This document shows positions 23,220 through 36,887 of a stretch of DNA of 64,000 bases, in pieces. The stretch lies in the NCBI GenBank assembly GCA_009760855.2, contig WPIO01000045.1, positions 810,001 through 874,000 of the forward strand, read 5' to 3'. Numbering within the stretch: position 1 is the stretch's first letter; the number at the start of each line of letters is the position of its first letter. This DNA is from Cristatella mucedo. Its lineage: Eukaryota > Bryozoa > Phylactolaemata > Cristatellidae. The notes beneath the pieces are model-generated. The model saw only the letters and a list, made by a program, of their open reading frames with translations. It searched no databases and had not been told where the DNA came from. The translations under genes were made by a program, and so were the position numbers.

Positions 23220-25410
23220 AAGCAACTACCCATTGGGTCTGATGAGTAACTGCGACACGCAGCGATACAGCAGCCATTTCTAAAATAAACGTCAAACAAC
23301 CAGGTTTTTCTTTCCAAATAATAAAGAACTGTATTCCACATATGCCCATGAATTCTCATGCTATTGCGCTTTCGAGTTCTTATGCTATGGCCTCCTATGG
23401 CCAGGTTCACATGGCGGCCCTAAATAATCGAACTGTAACGCAGCTGCTATTTCCACAAGAGGTATCGTGCAACTGCAGTTTGATTCCAATAGTGTTCCAG
23501 GTTGCCTCACGAAGTTTCGTGCCATTGCCGATTCGCGTTCTTGTGCTATTGCCTCGTATGGCCGACCCAACGAGCAACTCGACATTGTTGGACAGCGATA
23601 CATTTTTTATTTCCACAATAAAACAGTGGTTTTGAATTCAATTTAAAAAACAGTGTTACTGGCTCACTAGCCGAATTCTTGCCATTGGATATGAGCGTTC
23701 CTATGCTATGACCTCCAATGGCCAGGATCAGCAAGTCTCGCTACATATTCAATCTGTGGAAGACTTGATTTCCATTAAAAGTTTCTCTAACTGCTATTTT
23801 AAATCTTCCTTATAGAAAACAAGGGTCCCAAGTTTACCCGCTAACTTTCATGCGATCGCACATGAAAAATCTCATGCTACGGCCTCCGATGGATTGGCCC
23901 GCCCTGCATTTTTTCACGGCGATACAGTTGCCATTTCTACAATAGTTCTCGCCAAACTTCGGTTTTGACGACTTGTTATAAAAACCGTGTTCCGGGTTTA
24001 CCTACCAAATTTCACGGCATTGCCGATCGGCTTTGTGATGCTACGGCTTCCAATTTCACGCGCCGAGCTGTTTTGGTCCAGCGGCTAAGGTGCTCGCCCC
24101 GACCAAGGCCTGGCTGAGGTCATGGGCTCGAGCCCCGAGGCACACGTTAAGCGCCTGAATAGAGATTAAGTTCTCTTGGGGAGCTAAACAAATGAATTAT
24201 ATTATATTATTATTATATTATGCCAGACAGCCTCCCTGTTTAGTCGAACTACGATATGGCTGCTATTTCCACAATAGGCTTGACGCAACTGCAATTTTGA
24301 TTTCGCAATTACAGAAAGCAGTGTTCCTGGTTCACCTTCAAAATTTCATGCGATCGGGCATGAGAGTTTTTTCATTCTATGACCTTCAATAACCTAGGCC
24401 GGCCGGCAGCTCTACACGTTCAAATGTGTGAAACGGCTGCCTTTTCCACAATATGGATCGCTCAATTTCGGTTTCGATTTCTAATCGTAAAACACTGCTT
24501 TACGCACACACCAAATGTCAAGCGCGATTGCGCGTTCGCATTCTCATGTTACAGCCTCCAACGTCCCGGGCCAGCCAGCCGCCCTATAGATTCCAACGGC
24601 GATACAGTTGGTATTTCTACAATAGCCGTCTCAAAAATGCGATTTTCCTACTATGTTATAGAAAACTGCGCTCCGGGTTTACCAACTACATACATTCGCA
24701 TTGGTCGTAGGCGCTTTCATGCTATGGCCTCAAATGGCCCCGCCCGCCTTGCATTTCGCACTGCCCTGGAGCTTTCATGTCCAAAATAGACGTCGTGCAA
24801 CTGCAGGTTTGATTGCCCATTATTAGAGAACATTGATACGGGTTTTCCCACTAAATTGTATGCCTCCATGTATGCCTCCATGGCCCATGCCTCCATGGCC
24901 CATGTACCAACGACCAGCCCCATATTTTCGGACGGCGATACAGCTCTTATTTCGGCAATAGGCGTCGTTTAATTGCGGTCTTTATTCTACGTAATAGAAC
25001 ATGTGCTCTGGATTTCTCCTTATGATTTCATGCCACTGAGGAAAGGCGTTTTAATGCTACGGCCACCAGTGGTCTGGCCAACCTTTTTACTCCTTCCAAC
25101 TGCGATACAGCTGGTATTTTTGCAATAGGCGTCGGGCAACAGCGGCTTTAATTCCACCGTACAGACACCATGCTCAAGGTTGACCAAAAATCTCATGACA
25201 TACCATGAGACCATTATCATGCAACGGGCTCTAATTGCCCATCCATCCCACCCTAAATTTGTAAACTGCAATGTAGCTGCCGTTTCCATAATAATCGGCG
25301 CTCACCTGCAGTTTTTATTTGAAATTAAAGATGACTGCGTTCTGGGTTTGCTCACCAAGTTTCATGACCGTCGGGGAGTAATTGTCGGCCTAGCAAGTTA
25401 ATACCGGATA
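23220..25410 (+). repeat. Diverged satellite array, about 167-bp period, plus-oriented arm
   Basis: About 12 diverged units. Each has, in order, a word like 'gcgatacagctgctatttc', then 'cacaataggcgt', 'gtgcaactgcagttttga', 'gtgttccgggtttacc', 'accaaatttcatgcc' and 'atgctatggcctccaatgg'. The 'aatttcatg' word falls near 23345, 23506, 23668, 23838, 24003, 24340 (after a SINE insertion), 24508, 24682, 24850, 25017, 25182 and 25350, so spacing is 161-174 bp. Units differ too much for recent amplification. Confidence 0.85.
24066..24222 (+). mobile_element. SINE1 copy inserted in the satellite
   Basis: Near full-length. tRNA-like box A 'tggtccagcggctaagg', box B 'gggctcgagcccc', then a tail 'gcctgaatagagattaag' and 'ttctcttgggg' shared with LINE-B, ending in an ATT/ATAT tail. 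It interrupts one satellite unit. Confidence 0.9.
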
Positions 25411-25640
25411 TAAGGTCAGCCGGCGAGTGACTAGTGGGCGATTGGACGCCCTGTGAACTCAAATACGACTGTTTAATCGTATTGAAAATATTTCGGTCAA
25501 ATCAAAACGCATGGTGAATTAATTAAAAATTCAAATCGGAGCTGGGCGTTTCGTGTATTGAATTTGGCAGCAGCATCTCAATTTTGATACTTAATGAGGC
25601 ACATTGTGTCAGGCCCTTGAATGCCGTTTAAAAAAAAACC
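25411..25640. other. Spacer between the two satellite arms
   Basis: About 200 bases that do not align with the satellite unit. The orientation of the array flips here. Confidence 0.6.
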
Positions 25641-27180
25641 ACCTATACCCGATGGGATGGCATTTGGTCGGTAAACCCGGGACAAGGTTTTCTCTAATCT
25701 GAAATCAAAACCACAGTTGCTTGACAACCTCTGTAGAAGTGGAAGTTGCATCGCCGTTTGAATATCTAAAAAGGCTGGCATGGGGACTATTGGAGGCCAT
25801 TCCGTGAGAACGCTCATGCTCAACAGCAAGGAATTCGTCAAGTAAACCCAACCAATGTCGCCTATATTGTGGAGCACAATCGTGACTAAGCAGCGCCTAT
25901 GGAGGAAATGGCAGCGCCATCAAAGTCCGATAATGCAGAGCGGGTCAGGCGATTGGAGCCCGTAGCGTGAGAACTGGCATGCTCTGTGCAATGGAATTCG
26001 CTTGGCAATACCAGAACACGGTTTTCTCACACGTCGTACCAAAATCTCATTTGTACAAAGCCAGTTGTAGAGATACCGGCTGTATCGCAGTTGGAATACA
26101 TAAGGAGGCTCTCTGGCCAGGGCCATTGAGGCCGATAGCATTGGAAAGCCGAAGCCAAGTCGCCAATGCTCAGTCAAATTTTGAACTGAACCCCGGAACA
26201 CTGGTTTCTATGACAGTGGAAGGAAAACCACCTTAGTTGACACGTATTGTGGAAACGGCCGCTGTATCGCAGCTAAAGTATATAGGGAGGCTGGCTCGCC
26301 TGCACCACTGGAGGCAATAACAAGAGAAAGAGCATGCCCAGTGGCATGAAATTTGGTTGGTAAACCCATTACTTTGTTGGCAGTTAATAGAATTCAAGAC
26401 CATAGCGGTGCGATACCTAATGCTGAAATAATAGCTGTATCACAGTCCAACAATGTAGGACTGCTCGCTGGGCATAGCCATTGGAGGCCTTTGCACAAAG
26501 AACGCAAATGCTTAATTGCATGAAATTTAGTAGGTCAACCCACAACACTGTTTTCTATAATGTGGAATCAAAACTGCAATCGCGCGACGCCTATTGTGGT
26601 TCTAGCAGCAGCTGTATGGCAGTAAGCCTATTTAGGGAAGCTGGCCACTAGAAGCTATACGACGAGAACAGGCTAACTCAATGCAATTAAATTATTTGGG
26701 TAACCCAGATGACCTTTTGAGCAACGAGAAATCAAAGCAGCAGTTGCAGGAAGTTTATTTTGGAAATGTCAGCTGTAAGTCATTTGCAATACTTTTGATT
26801 GCTCACCGGCCAGCGATTATAAGTATTAGTATAAGAACGGGCAAGAGCAATTGAATGATATTTGGTGAGTAAACCTGCAGCACTGTTTGTTGTAATTTGG
26901 AATTAGAACTTCAGCTGGGCGATGCTTTTTGTGGAAATTGCAACTTTATGTCAGTACGATTATTTAAAGCTGCCATCCGGGCCTGGCAATTCGGGACCAT
27001 AGCATGAGAAGGCGAAATTACATGGAATTAGGTGGTAGGGGTGAAACTGATAGAGGCGGATTGTTAGTCTTCATTATTTTGAATGAAAACAATAGTTGTG
27101 TTAAGTTCAGTGCGGAAATGGCTGCTGTGTCACAGTTGCTCATCCAACTTGCTGGCTTGAGAATAAAGACTGAACAGGCC
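25580..27180 (-). repeat. Satellite array, minus-oriented arm
   Basis: The same unit in reverse complement, about nine copies. The word complementary to 'aatttcatg' appears near 25660, 25830, 25995, 26175, 26345, 26520, 26685, 26855 and 27020, a spacing of 165-180 bp. The first and last units are the most degraded. Confidence 0.82.
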
Positions 27181-27415
27181 GACAGGGGTCTGGAACGGTT
27201 CACATCCTACCGATCGTGCCGGGTCCGTGTCACATGGTAGTCACGTATCATCCAGCAGACCAGACGCCGGCGGAGGTCCACAGGCGGTCCAGGGACGGCT
27301 TATTACTGGCCTTCTGAAGTGCGCCAATGAGTAGAGGCTATTGGAAAGAGGACGCTGACCCACGGCGGCGGCGGCGGCCATCACTTCTCGGCTGGCGACA
27401 GCACGCTTTACTCGT

Positions 27416-28125
27416 CATTTAAACCATTGGACATTGGAATCGGCTTCAGCTGCTGAATGCTGGTTTTTCAGATTTCCTATCCTGGATATCGGCCAATTTC
27501 CTACGGCTAAATGGTTATAAACCGAACCACTACTTCGACGACACCCTATGTGCCTACGGCTGGATGATGCTCTTCTATCCGGCGGTGCAGTTCTTTACTA
27601 GATTCGTGATTTGCATAAACTGAACTTGTGCAATTTGCTTATGCCTGGGCTACAACAAAAACAATTATCCTCCAGAGCTAGCGGTGAATATGACTGCCAG
27701 GCTGCTCTACATATTCGGCCATGCATCTCCTTTACTTAAGGAGCTTAGATGACTATCGGTTAATTAGTGAATACCGAGTAAAACGGTTACACTAACCCAA
27801 TGGGGCAGCTACAGCTGGGCTCCTTCCTAACTTGCAGACTACCGTGCCAATTTCTTAGCCTTCTTGTAGGCTCACTATGAACAACGAATTAGCTGTTTCA
27901 TACAAGTGCTTCGATTGTCGCATTTTTTTTACCCTGTAAGTTCTTGACTTCGTAATTCACTTCCAAAAATTGAAACGCTACGTCAGATCCTCTCCTACTG
28001 CAAGCTGTGGCAGGTACTTTTCAGCCGTGCTACGCTGTTACTGCCACGTCCTTCATTTCCTGCCTGCTGACTTTGCAGTGCTTCCCAGTTTCTCTTTGTT
28101 GCGTGAGATAGTCTTTTGGCAACTG
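27416..28125 (+). mobile_element. LINE-A 3' fragment, degenerate
   Basis: Plus-strand LINE-A in the right order: 'ggaatcggcttcagc' as at 59350, a segment resembling 'ggctgggctaccaa', 'gtcctgagctgctac'-like sequence, and 'tttctctttgttgcgtgag'. No intact frame. The typical tail is lost. Confidence 0.7.
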
Positions 28126-29289
28126 CAAGCACACCAAAGTCGGCCAGTCTTCGAGTGAGCTGTGTCTAACTCTACACGTAGCATCCGGGTGACTTGCGTA
28201 GCTACTGACCGAGATACAATCATTCATTCATTAGTAAGACATCTTGCCACTGCGGTTATCCTAGGCCGTCGGAATGATGGATGAATCTGCCGCGGATTTA
28301 GCTGTAGGGACGAGAGAATGTGATTGCAGATTGACCAAACAGTCTTGCAGAGTAGGCATGCAGGCATCAAGCTAGCGATACAGTCCCAGAGCACCATTCT
28401 AATCAGTGATCAGCTCAGTTGCGAGGTACTGCTATGAAGAGAGCCCTGTCAGTGCTTCTTTCAATGCAGCCCTGCAGTGGCGTTCTGGGATGTGGCAGCA
28501 TCCAACTGCCTTCTGCCCACTCATCGGTACGTTTAGTTCAAGACAAAGAACTACGAATGGGCAGCTGAGCAGCATCGCTCAATGGGACTCTCAAATTGGA
28601 CCCGCCCGAGTAGACCGACGGGGTTCGGTTAGGAGCTCCGTCAGCACGTGACGGTCATGTGCAACTAAGGGGGTCAGCTGCCTCACCCAGCGGCCGCTCC
28701 TCTTTAGCAAGCTGCCAGCAAGTTTGGATCAGCCAATTACTGGTTGGTCATGTGATCCTCTCGGTATCTTGCTCCGCCTGAGGGACCAGTGGTCCCTTCA
28801 GGGACATTATCCCCAGCGACTCAGTCCTATTACACCGGAGATGCCGACCTGATCTTAGCGAGCGACGGACGGCTACGTCACGCCACTCGTTCATCTGTGG
28901 AAATCTGTGGAAACCACGACGTACAACTCGTTTGATGACTAATCTCCTGTCGCACCACGTGCGGCTTAAGCCAAGCAGGCTCTCCACGGCCCCCTAATAG
29001 CGATTGGCTGGGTAGGTCGTTAAAGCTTATCGGCTGATCTTTGTTAAGGATACGATTCAATGGCTGTGCATTCCAGTGCACATTAGGTTTCCTTCGGCTG
29101 CAGATATCTCTTTTGAGGTGCATGAGGTACTGCGAACGTACAGAACGGCAGATTTTACGGTAGCACAGCTGCATGCACTCTGAAAGAGCATTCGCGAACA
29201 AAGGCGATGCAAGCGACCGATGGCCTCAGCCAGCATTGTATGTGGAAACTCGACTCCGCAGTATTTACTTATTTATTTTCTAGCTGATG
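28126..29289. other. Non-coding stretch
   Basis: No recognisable exon or repeat. A minus-strand frame at 28878-29201 (107 codons) has a protein-like composition but no family I recognise. Confidence 0.3.
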
Positions 29290-29440
29290 TAGCAGCCTTT
29301 TTTTGTATAGCGACAGATGAGCCTTGACGGCTATCACCATCGCTTGCAGTGGCGATAAAGGATCGCCCACCACGAGATTCCACGTTAGAGTGAAGTGTGT
29401 ACCACGTGGTATTACCGCGTGGCCTTGGATACCGAGTCTT
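29290..29440 (-). mobile_element. SINE2 copy, diverged
   Basis: Minus strand: body words complementary to 'tatagcgacagatgagcc' and 'cgcttgcagtggcgataa', then a degenerate tRNA-like head. Confidence 0.6.
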
Positions 29441-29784
29441 TTCTCGCGAGTCTCAGCATGTAAAGACTGATCTGACTTGTTACTTATTAGCAGACAATCT
29501 TAAAGTCACAGTCAAACGAATAGTAATTAAAAAATGACACGCGCATTCTGAGGAGCCGTCTGCTCTAACTGAACTGACGCTGGTCTTATAGTCGTACAGC
29601 TGCATTGAAACCCAAGGCTAATTACTCCCCCTGAGGATTAAACCAGGATTTATGGACACTCAAGTTGGGCTGACATCTTCGACTAGATGCAATTTCTTCG
29701 CAGCTGCATCTCATTTATCCCAATTTGACTTTCATTAAAATGTTCCGACTAGTTACGCTTTGGAAGAAAGATAAAATGATACTT

Positions 29785-29912
29785 TATTTTAATAGCACCC
29801 ACGGAGAACTTAATCTTTACGCAGACCCTCTGTATGTGCCGCAGAGCTCGAGCCCACGACTGTGGTCCTTAAAAACAAGCACCTTTTCCACAGGCCAAAT
29901 AGGGCCACCACC
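29785..29912 (-). mobile_element. SINE1 copy, diverged
   Basis: Minus strand: tail 'cacggagaacttaatc', box B region 'gagctcgagcccacgac', then a worn box A region near 29890. Confidence 0.7.
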
Positions 29913-31049
29913 TCGAAGCTAACATAAGCAATCAAGTAACGTAATTATACATCTGCTTTGTAAGGCTACGGGAACTTTTCTTACTAAGGAACTTCGTTCG
30001 CATACACCCTCGAATTTCACCAGCTTATTTAGCGTGAGAATAACGTAAGGCTGCTTTATACAAAGCCAGAGCCAGTCATCCACCGCCCTTTTTTAAGTGC
30101 TTGCAACTCTCGCAACGCTTTCACTAACGTTATGAAATTAGCACTCTTTTTAAAGTTCCAATTGGCATCTCTCAGTACAATCATCCTAACTTCGTCATCA
30201 TTAAAATTCGTACTGCCTAATTATGCTTCCGCAGCATGTGGAGTAGCGATTCTTGTTAATTATTTCATTATATCGATAGTACCATCAAGAGATCTTTCCC
30301 TTCAACTGATTAATGTCACGTTAAAGTGTTTAAAAGCTGGTTTCATTCATGATTAACGCGCGCCTTTTGCGTTTCCCGATTAACAGCACCAACCTGACGC
30401 CCTTCCTAAAATTATTACCCTGCTGATGCCTCTTTCAAAATTACTCATCTTGTGACTAGCAAGTTGTGTGCTCTTATTTTCCTTCCTCATTCTTCGCCGA
30501 GCATTGAGTTGGCCGCTTAGGTACTCGAGAGAATGGATTGACGTTGGTCGGACGCGAGTTAACTCACACATGTGCACTTATTTGTATCGCGACTTGGGAG
30601 AACGCCTCGCCGTCACAATATACTAATAGAAAATTATTAATATTAACTATTAGAAAATCTCGTAACTTATATCCAACGCCCGTCATCAATATACTAAGGG
30701 CGATCAGGGGAGATTTGAAGGAGGGCTACAATGGCTGCGAGGCTCTTCTAGTTGCCAAATCAAAATAGACAACTCGTAAAACTGATCCCGAGACTCTAGG
30801 TGTGCACGTCACCATCTCGAATCCGTGGAGGGCTACGCAGCAACGGCGTCCCCGACGGACGCCGCGCCTACGGGAAGGATGCATCGACGGGACATTCTTT
30901 TGAGGCGTAGCGGGTTACGCATCGTCGCGGGCCCGAAAAGCAGAGCGAGCTCGTGCTCGTGCCGCTGCGTCTCCTCGGTTACACCCACCCCGGAGGCTAC
31001 TCGCATTTACCGACGAGATCGCCATCGGAATCCTAGCTGATTGAACGGC
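29913..31049. other. AT-rich stretch, then GC-rising flank of the CpG island
   Basis: No supported exon. From about 30800 G+C content and CpG density increase. Confidence 0.35.
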
Positions 31050-31201
31050 ATCTTTTTGCATAGCGACAGAAGAGCTTTTACGGCTATCACCGCCGCTTGC
31101 AGTGGCGATAAGGAATCGCCCACCGCAGGAATCGAACCCACGACCTCGCGACTGAGGTCGCGACAGCAACCGCCTTACCTAGTGTGCCATCACGGCTCAC
31201 C
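31050..31201 (-). mobile_element. SINE2 copy, near full length
   Basis: Best SINE2 copy. On the minus strand, box-A-like 'gatggcacactaggtaagg', box-B-like 'gtgggttcgattcctg', then body 'cttatcgccactgcaagc' and 'gctcttctgtcgctatgc'. Confidence 0.75.
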
Positions 31202-31329
31202 ATGTATTGCGTCAGAATATCTTTTCTTGCCCACTGCAAGCCGGCCGACAGCCGCCAAAAGAGTCTTCTGCCGCTGAACGAATGAGACTGCTTACACGGC
31301 GCGTCTCTGGAGTTTCCTTGTAAATCCCA

Positions 31330-32600
31330 GCAAATCAAGGGGCGTGGCTTGGGCCATTAGCTGGAACGAGTCCGACCTGCCACCGGGTCCGGTCTCGCTC
31401 GCGTCTGAGTCGCAGTCTTCGCGAAACACTAGCGGAAGACTGAGGCGCGAAAGCGCACGGAAAGCCCGGTGGAGCCTGGGCGCTTGTCCGGGCTTTCCGT
31501 CCTATTTTGCCGACGGCTCTCGCGCGCCAGTCTTCGCACCAGGCGACAGCGCGCTCGACGCCGTACGCTGCGGCGCATCGAACGTGCCGCTCGACGCTCT
31601 CTAGAGCGGCCGCTATGTTATAGCCGCGCGCAGGGGAGTGGCCGCGGCCTCGGAGCGCACGGACCATGCGGTCATCTGAACTCGGCGTAAAACGGCCCGG
31701 CAAGCAAGCTGACGGTTGACTGTACTCGCTCGAGTCAGTTAGCGGCGGCGGCGGCTTCTCGGGGCCGTTTCAGCATTGCGGCTACTCGAGCGAGCAGCCA
31801 GCGGTGACCTATTTAGCGCCTGGGCGCCATGACCTGCATGCGAAAGCGCGCGACCCGTTCGTTTCGGCTGCTGCGGCTGCAGCTCGCGGATTGTAAGCGG
31901 CAGCGTATGCGGTTCGAAGCGCTTAGCGGAACGTCTACGGCCGACGGACTCCGTCGCCAAATAATCTCGCCAAAGCAACTGGGCATCGCAAACGGGACGA
32001 GTCTTCGGCGGCGGCGGCGTCGAACGCAACCCGACGCTTCGCGCGCCGACGGCGAAAGGAAAAGCGAGCGGCGCTACACGGCTACCGCCTAAAAACTAAC
32101 AACCGCCGCCTAGCCGCCGCCGCCGCTGCCACTGCGGTCTGCGCGGCTCACCCGTCCGTGGCGTGGCAGTCCCGGCGGCGCGGTCGACGTGCTCGCTGTG
32201 GCGGCAGCGCGGCGAGTGGGCGGCTTGCCAGACACGGCGTCGGCTATAGCCCGTTGTTCCGAACACAATGCGCGCATCCTCGCGGAACTAGGCCGCCCGC
32301 CTCCTGGCGGTGCGTCCTTAGCAGCGACGCTGCTCTCGCAGGGTACTCCCCCGCCCCGCCCCGCCCTCCGTTACGTATGCGCTCAGCCAAGCTTTCGACC
32401 TAGAGAACGCCAGCGCCCACGCGAAGCTGCAGCAACTCGTCGATCCGGTTCCAGTCTCGGGAGCTCGACCGAGAGAGCGACAGCGAGGCTTGTCGAGGCA
32501 GCTCGAAATGAGGCAGCCGCCTGGCGACGCTGCAGGTCGGCTGTCGGCCGCTAGCCAAGCCTCGATTTCGTTACTTCGAGACCAGTTTCTCCTCGCAGGA
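31330..32600. promoter_or_regulatory. CpG-dense GC-rich block, probable promoter island
   Basis: About 1.3 kb with far higher G+C and CpG frequency than the rest of the window, with CGG runs (31741-31755, about 32008, about 32113) and a 13-bp inverted repeat. Long open frames on both strands are expected from composition, and none looks like a known protein. The most economical reading is an unmethylated promoter or first-exon region of an unidentified gene. Confidence 0.5.
31457..31500. repeat. Perfect 13-bp inverted repeat
   Basis: ACGGAAAGCCCGG at 31457-31469 pairs with CCGGGCTTTCCGT at 31488-31500 across an 18-base loop. Confidence 0.9.
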
Positions 32601-32928
32601 GCAGGCTCAGGTTGACCACTGTGCCGAAAGCGAGCAGCAGCACTTTCCTCGTCGTAACTTTTTTCAGCTTACTGAATAAATATCATAGACAGCGGCCCTG
32701 AAGAATGTCCGAACAGTGCACGAGCGAGGAGTGTCGGCGCAAGCTGTTTGCGGTAGCTGTTGGCTCTTGGGATTGTCTGGGCAGTTCGACGACCTCGTTC
32801 CTTGGCCGCGTAGGTATTCGGGGGAAAATGGCTGCACTAGGCATTGAAAGAACTGGGCGGTGCAACTGGAGCCTCTTTGTCAAAGTACACGAACGGGGTG
32901 CCTAGCAAGTAAGGAGTGGCTGCAAGGG

Positions 32929-33490
32929 TGTAATGTAATGTAATGTAAATGTAATGTATCTCCGTCTGTAGCTCCACAAAGTCATAAAGACCACGTGGGT
33001 GTTACGCAGGAGAGTTTTGTATAGCGCACCCACAGCCTAAGCAGCTTTCGGTACGCATTCCGTAGCCAACAGACTTCGTCTCACGCAACAAAGAGAAAGT
33101 GGGAAGCATAGCAGAGTCAGGAGAGAAGTTGAGGTAGTGAGTAGCATAGCAGTAGCAGCTCAGGACAGCTGAAAAGGATGAGCCATAGTCGGCAGCAGGA
33201 GAGTAGTTGTCGTTGCGTAAGAATTGTGGAAGCGAGTTCCACAGTCTAGGACCTGCAGAGCTAAAGCTTCTGTCGCCAACTGTCTTTAAGCGGATGAATG
33301 GGACAGCTAATTTATTGTCCACACGGGATCTGAGGGCGCGAACAAGCTGAAACTGATGCAGCAGTTCAGCTAGGTACGAAGGAGCCAAGCCGTGGCGGGC
33401 CTTGTGGGTCAGCGTAAAAACGTTGCTCTGAATCCGTTGGTCAACCGGCATCCATCTTAGCTCTTTTAGATAAGGAGACACGTGCTCAAA
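32929..33490 (-). mobile_element. LINE-A 3' fragment, well preserved
   Basis: Tail of ATTAC units, 3' UTR, then about 159 open codons of the ORF2 C-terminus on the minus strand: LKELRWMPVDQRIQSNV, HKARHGLAPSYLAELLHQFQ, VGDRSFSSAGPRLWNSLPQF. Among the least decayed LINE-A copies here. It is 5'-truncated. Confidence 0.9.
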
Positions 33491-34590
<1,100 letters not shown>

Positions 34591-35044
34591 GATAAGTACC
34601 GGCTACCAAGTACTAGAGCAGGCCTCACTCCCCCCCCCTCGCCGCCGCCGCCGAGATGTGAGCACAGCTCTTAAATCCCACGAGTCCTTACCCGGCCTGC
34701 CCTGTGGAGTTTGGCCAATTAGGCCTTTCATAGCCCATCCAAGACCTGCGGTCCCTCCTTTGTGGCTTTGAAGAACGACTATTTGCTCCCAGCACACAGT
34801 TCCTGGTAATTGACTCACTACATGCCTCTTAGCCTGTCCGACTTTGTATTCGTACAGCCAAAGCCCCAATCAAGCAAATTAACTTGAAAGATGAGGTGTG
34901 CAATACATTCGTTGATGCAACTACTCAGTACATCCATTCAATTTTGGATGGTAGGTGAGTTTTTGGTTCATCGGTCCCACTGGTCTCAATGGAATATCAC
35001 GAATCAAGAGACATGAGAGCATGCCTTAAACTAGCATTATCCAT

Positions 35045-35706
35045 CTCGTCCGATCCTTATCAAAGATTAGGAACTGTCTTCCACGGGGCTTCCATAAGAT
35101 TGTAGTAGCTCCTTAGTTCTGTCGCGGCTAGATTATTGCAATTCTTTTTTGGCTGGGTTACCAACAAAAGCCATTAGGCCACTGCAGCAAGCAATGAATA
35201 TGACTGCAAGGCTTGTTTAAAAATTCCACAGGTTTGACCATGTAGCTCCTTTGCCGAAAGAGCTCGGATGGCTGCCGGATGATCAAAGGATACAGAGCAA
35301 AGTTCTTTCGCTGACCTATAAGGCCCACCACGGCTTGGATCCTTCGTACCTTGCTGAACGGCTGCACCAGTTTCAGCCTCCTCGTGCTCCAGGTCCTGAA
35401 TGGACCATACAACTCACTTCAACAATTCCTGTGCAACGAAATATATTCTCCTGCTGCTGGCTATGGCACATCCTTTTCAGCCGCCATGAACTGCTACTTC
35501 TATGCTACTCACTACCTCAACTGCTCTCCTGACTCAGCTATGCTTCTTACTTTCACTTGGTTTCGTGAGATGAAGTCTGCTGGCTACCGAGTGGGTACCG
35601 AAAGCTGCTAATGTTGTGAGTGCGCTACACAAAACTCTCCTGGGTAACACCCAATTATTTTTGTGACTTTTGGAGTCAGTTAGAGACGGAGACACATTAC
35701 GTTAGG
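35045..35706 (+). mobile_element. LINE-A 3' fragment
   Basis: Plus strand: 'ttaggaactgtcttcc', 'tattgcaattcttttttgg', LGWLPDDQRIQSKV, AHHGLDPSYLAERLHQFQ, then a deletion that removes part of the VGDRSFSS segment. Ends 'ggagacacattac'. Confidence 0.85.
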
Positions 35707-35717
35707 AATCAAGCCCT

Positions 35718-35840
35718 TGCACTCTAAGACCCAGGAGGACGGTTTGAGTCCTGCAGCAGGTTATTCTTTATTGCACGTTGCAAACATGAGTGGCAGACAT
35801 AAAGACCTTTGTCTACTATACTAATGAGGCTGTTGGATAA
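35718..35840 (+). mobile_element. Degenerate SINE2 copy
   Basis: 'gtttgagtcctgcagc' (box-B-like) then 'tctttattgcacgttgcaa' and 'tactaatgaggctg' follow the SINE2 order with many changes. It sits directly after the LINE-A 3' end. Confidence 0.45.
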
Positions 35841-36464
35841 GCTGATTCGTTTTTTGATTCTTTTTTACTTCTATTCGAGGTATTAGCCCGAATTAGCATC
35901 ACATCTTGAATTTCTCCGGTAGACCACACCTGGCAATCGCTGACAGTTTCCCTCTAGCTTGACTCCAACTAATCTATCCCTATGAAACTGGTCAGTTAGG
36001 GCAACCAAGCGCCATTTACAAAGGCTTTTAGTAGGCTCCTTTAACAAAAACAATGCCAGTAATAGGTTGTTTGCATAGTGCCCAAAAGGAGCTAAATTTC
36101 TAACTAGAAGCTCATCAACATTTACAAATGATATGCCTACCCTCCAATGACAAAGGCTAGTTTTCCTAGTTCGCCCGTCCTTCAACGAGTGGCTCTCGTT
36201 GGTCTTGACGTACTTAACTGTGAATAACTAGTCCAAATGCTCCAATGCACCGACTGCCTAGTCATTATGCAGAAAACGACGGCTGTGCCACACACACGGA
36301 TGGCAGTACGGGTGGCAGACTTAGATCCTCACCTATGCTGACCCCAGCGACCACAGAGATCGCACTGAGCTGAGGTTGCTCACCGGGATAGCAATGTTGA
36401 GAGGTGCTAAAGAAAAGCTGTTCAGCATTACATACGGAGATACATTGCATTACACTTGCATCCT

Positions 36465-36640
36465 GACGCTGTGCATGTCATGAGCTAACGATGTTATTCC
36501 TGTTATTTATTGAGCATGCTATCACCAACCATTCGATCGTGCTTCTTTGGTAGCAAATGCAAAGTGCCTAGACAGAGATTAAGTTCTCTGAGGATGCTAT
36601 TTTTATTATTATTATTACTATTGCTATTACATTACATTGG
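36465..36640 (+). mobile_element. LINE-B 3' end joined to a LINE-A tail
   Basis: LINE-B 3' UTR with 'gtgcctagacagagattaag' and an ATT tail. The preceding 30 bases ('acggagatacattgcatt') are a LINE-A tail. Confidence 0.8.
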
Positions 36641-36689
36641 GCAGTAGTGAGCAGGCGCTTGGCAAACTACGAGAGCCTTGAGCTGCCGG

Positions 36690-36745
36690 CAGCACAGGAG
36701 CCTGGAGCATTCCTGTGAAGTGTTCCTGGAGCATTCCTGTGAAGC
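36690..36745. repeat. Tandem duplication, about 24-bp unit
   Basis: 'ctggagcattcctgtgaag' occurs twice in succession. Confidence 0.8.
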
Positions 36746-36887
36746 ATTCTTCGACTTTTATATGGCAGCCAACAAAACAAGCCCTTACGGGGCAGGGGCT
36801 GTGCCTTTAGCAGGAAGGACAGGCCCTTCATTTGAGCATGCATGTGGTCGCATTGCCAAACTCTGGACACACCAGCCAAGAATTACG

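Noticed and set aside
23220-27180. CRISPR-like array of repeats and spacers
   Set aside because: Whole units repeat, with no constant short repeat and unique spacers. The context is eukaryotic, so it is a diverged satellite.
31050-31201. Possible functional tRNA gene on the minus strand
   Set aside because: Box A and box B are present, but no acceptor stem closes, and the sequence continues into a repeated SINE2 body found elsewhere in the window.
35883-35973. C-terminal exon of the sirtuin gene
   Set aside because: Phase fits and a few residues recall the family end, but the acceptor has no pyrimidine tract and two repeat copies intervene. Similarity is too weak to annotate as an exon.
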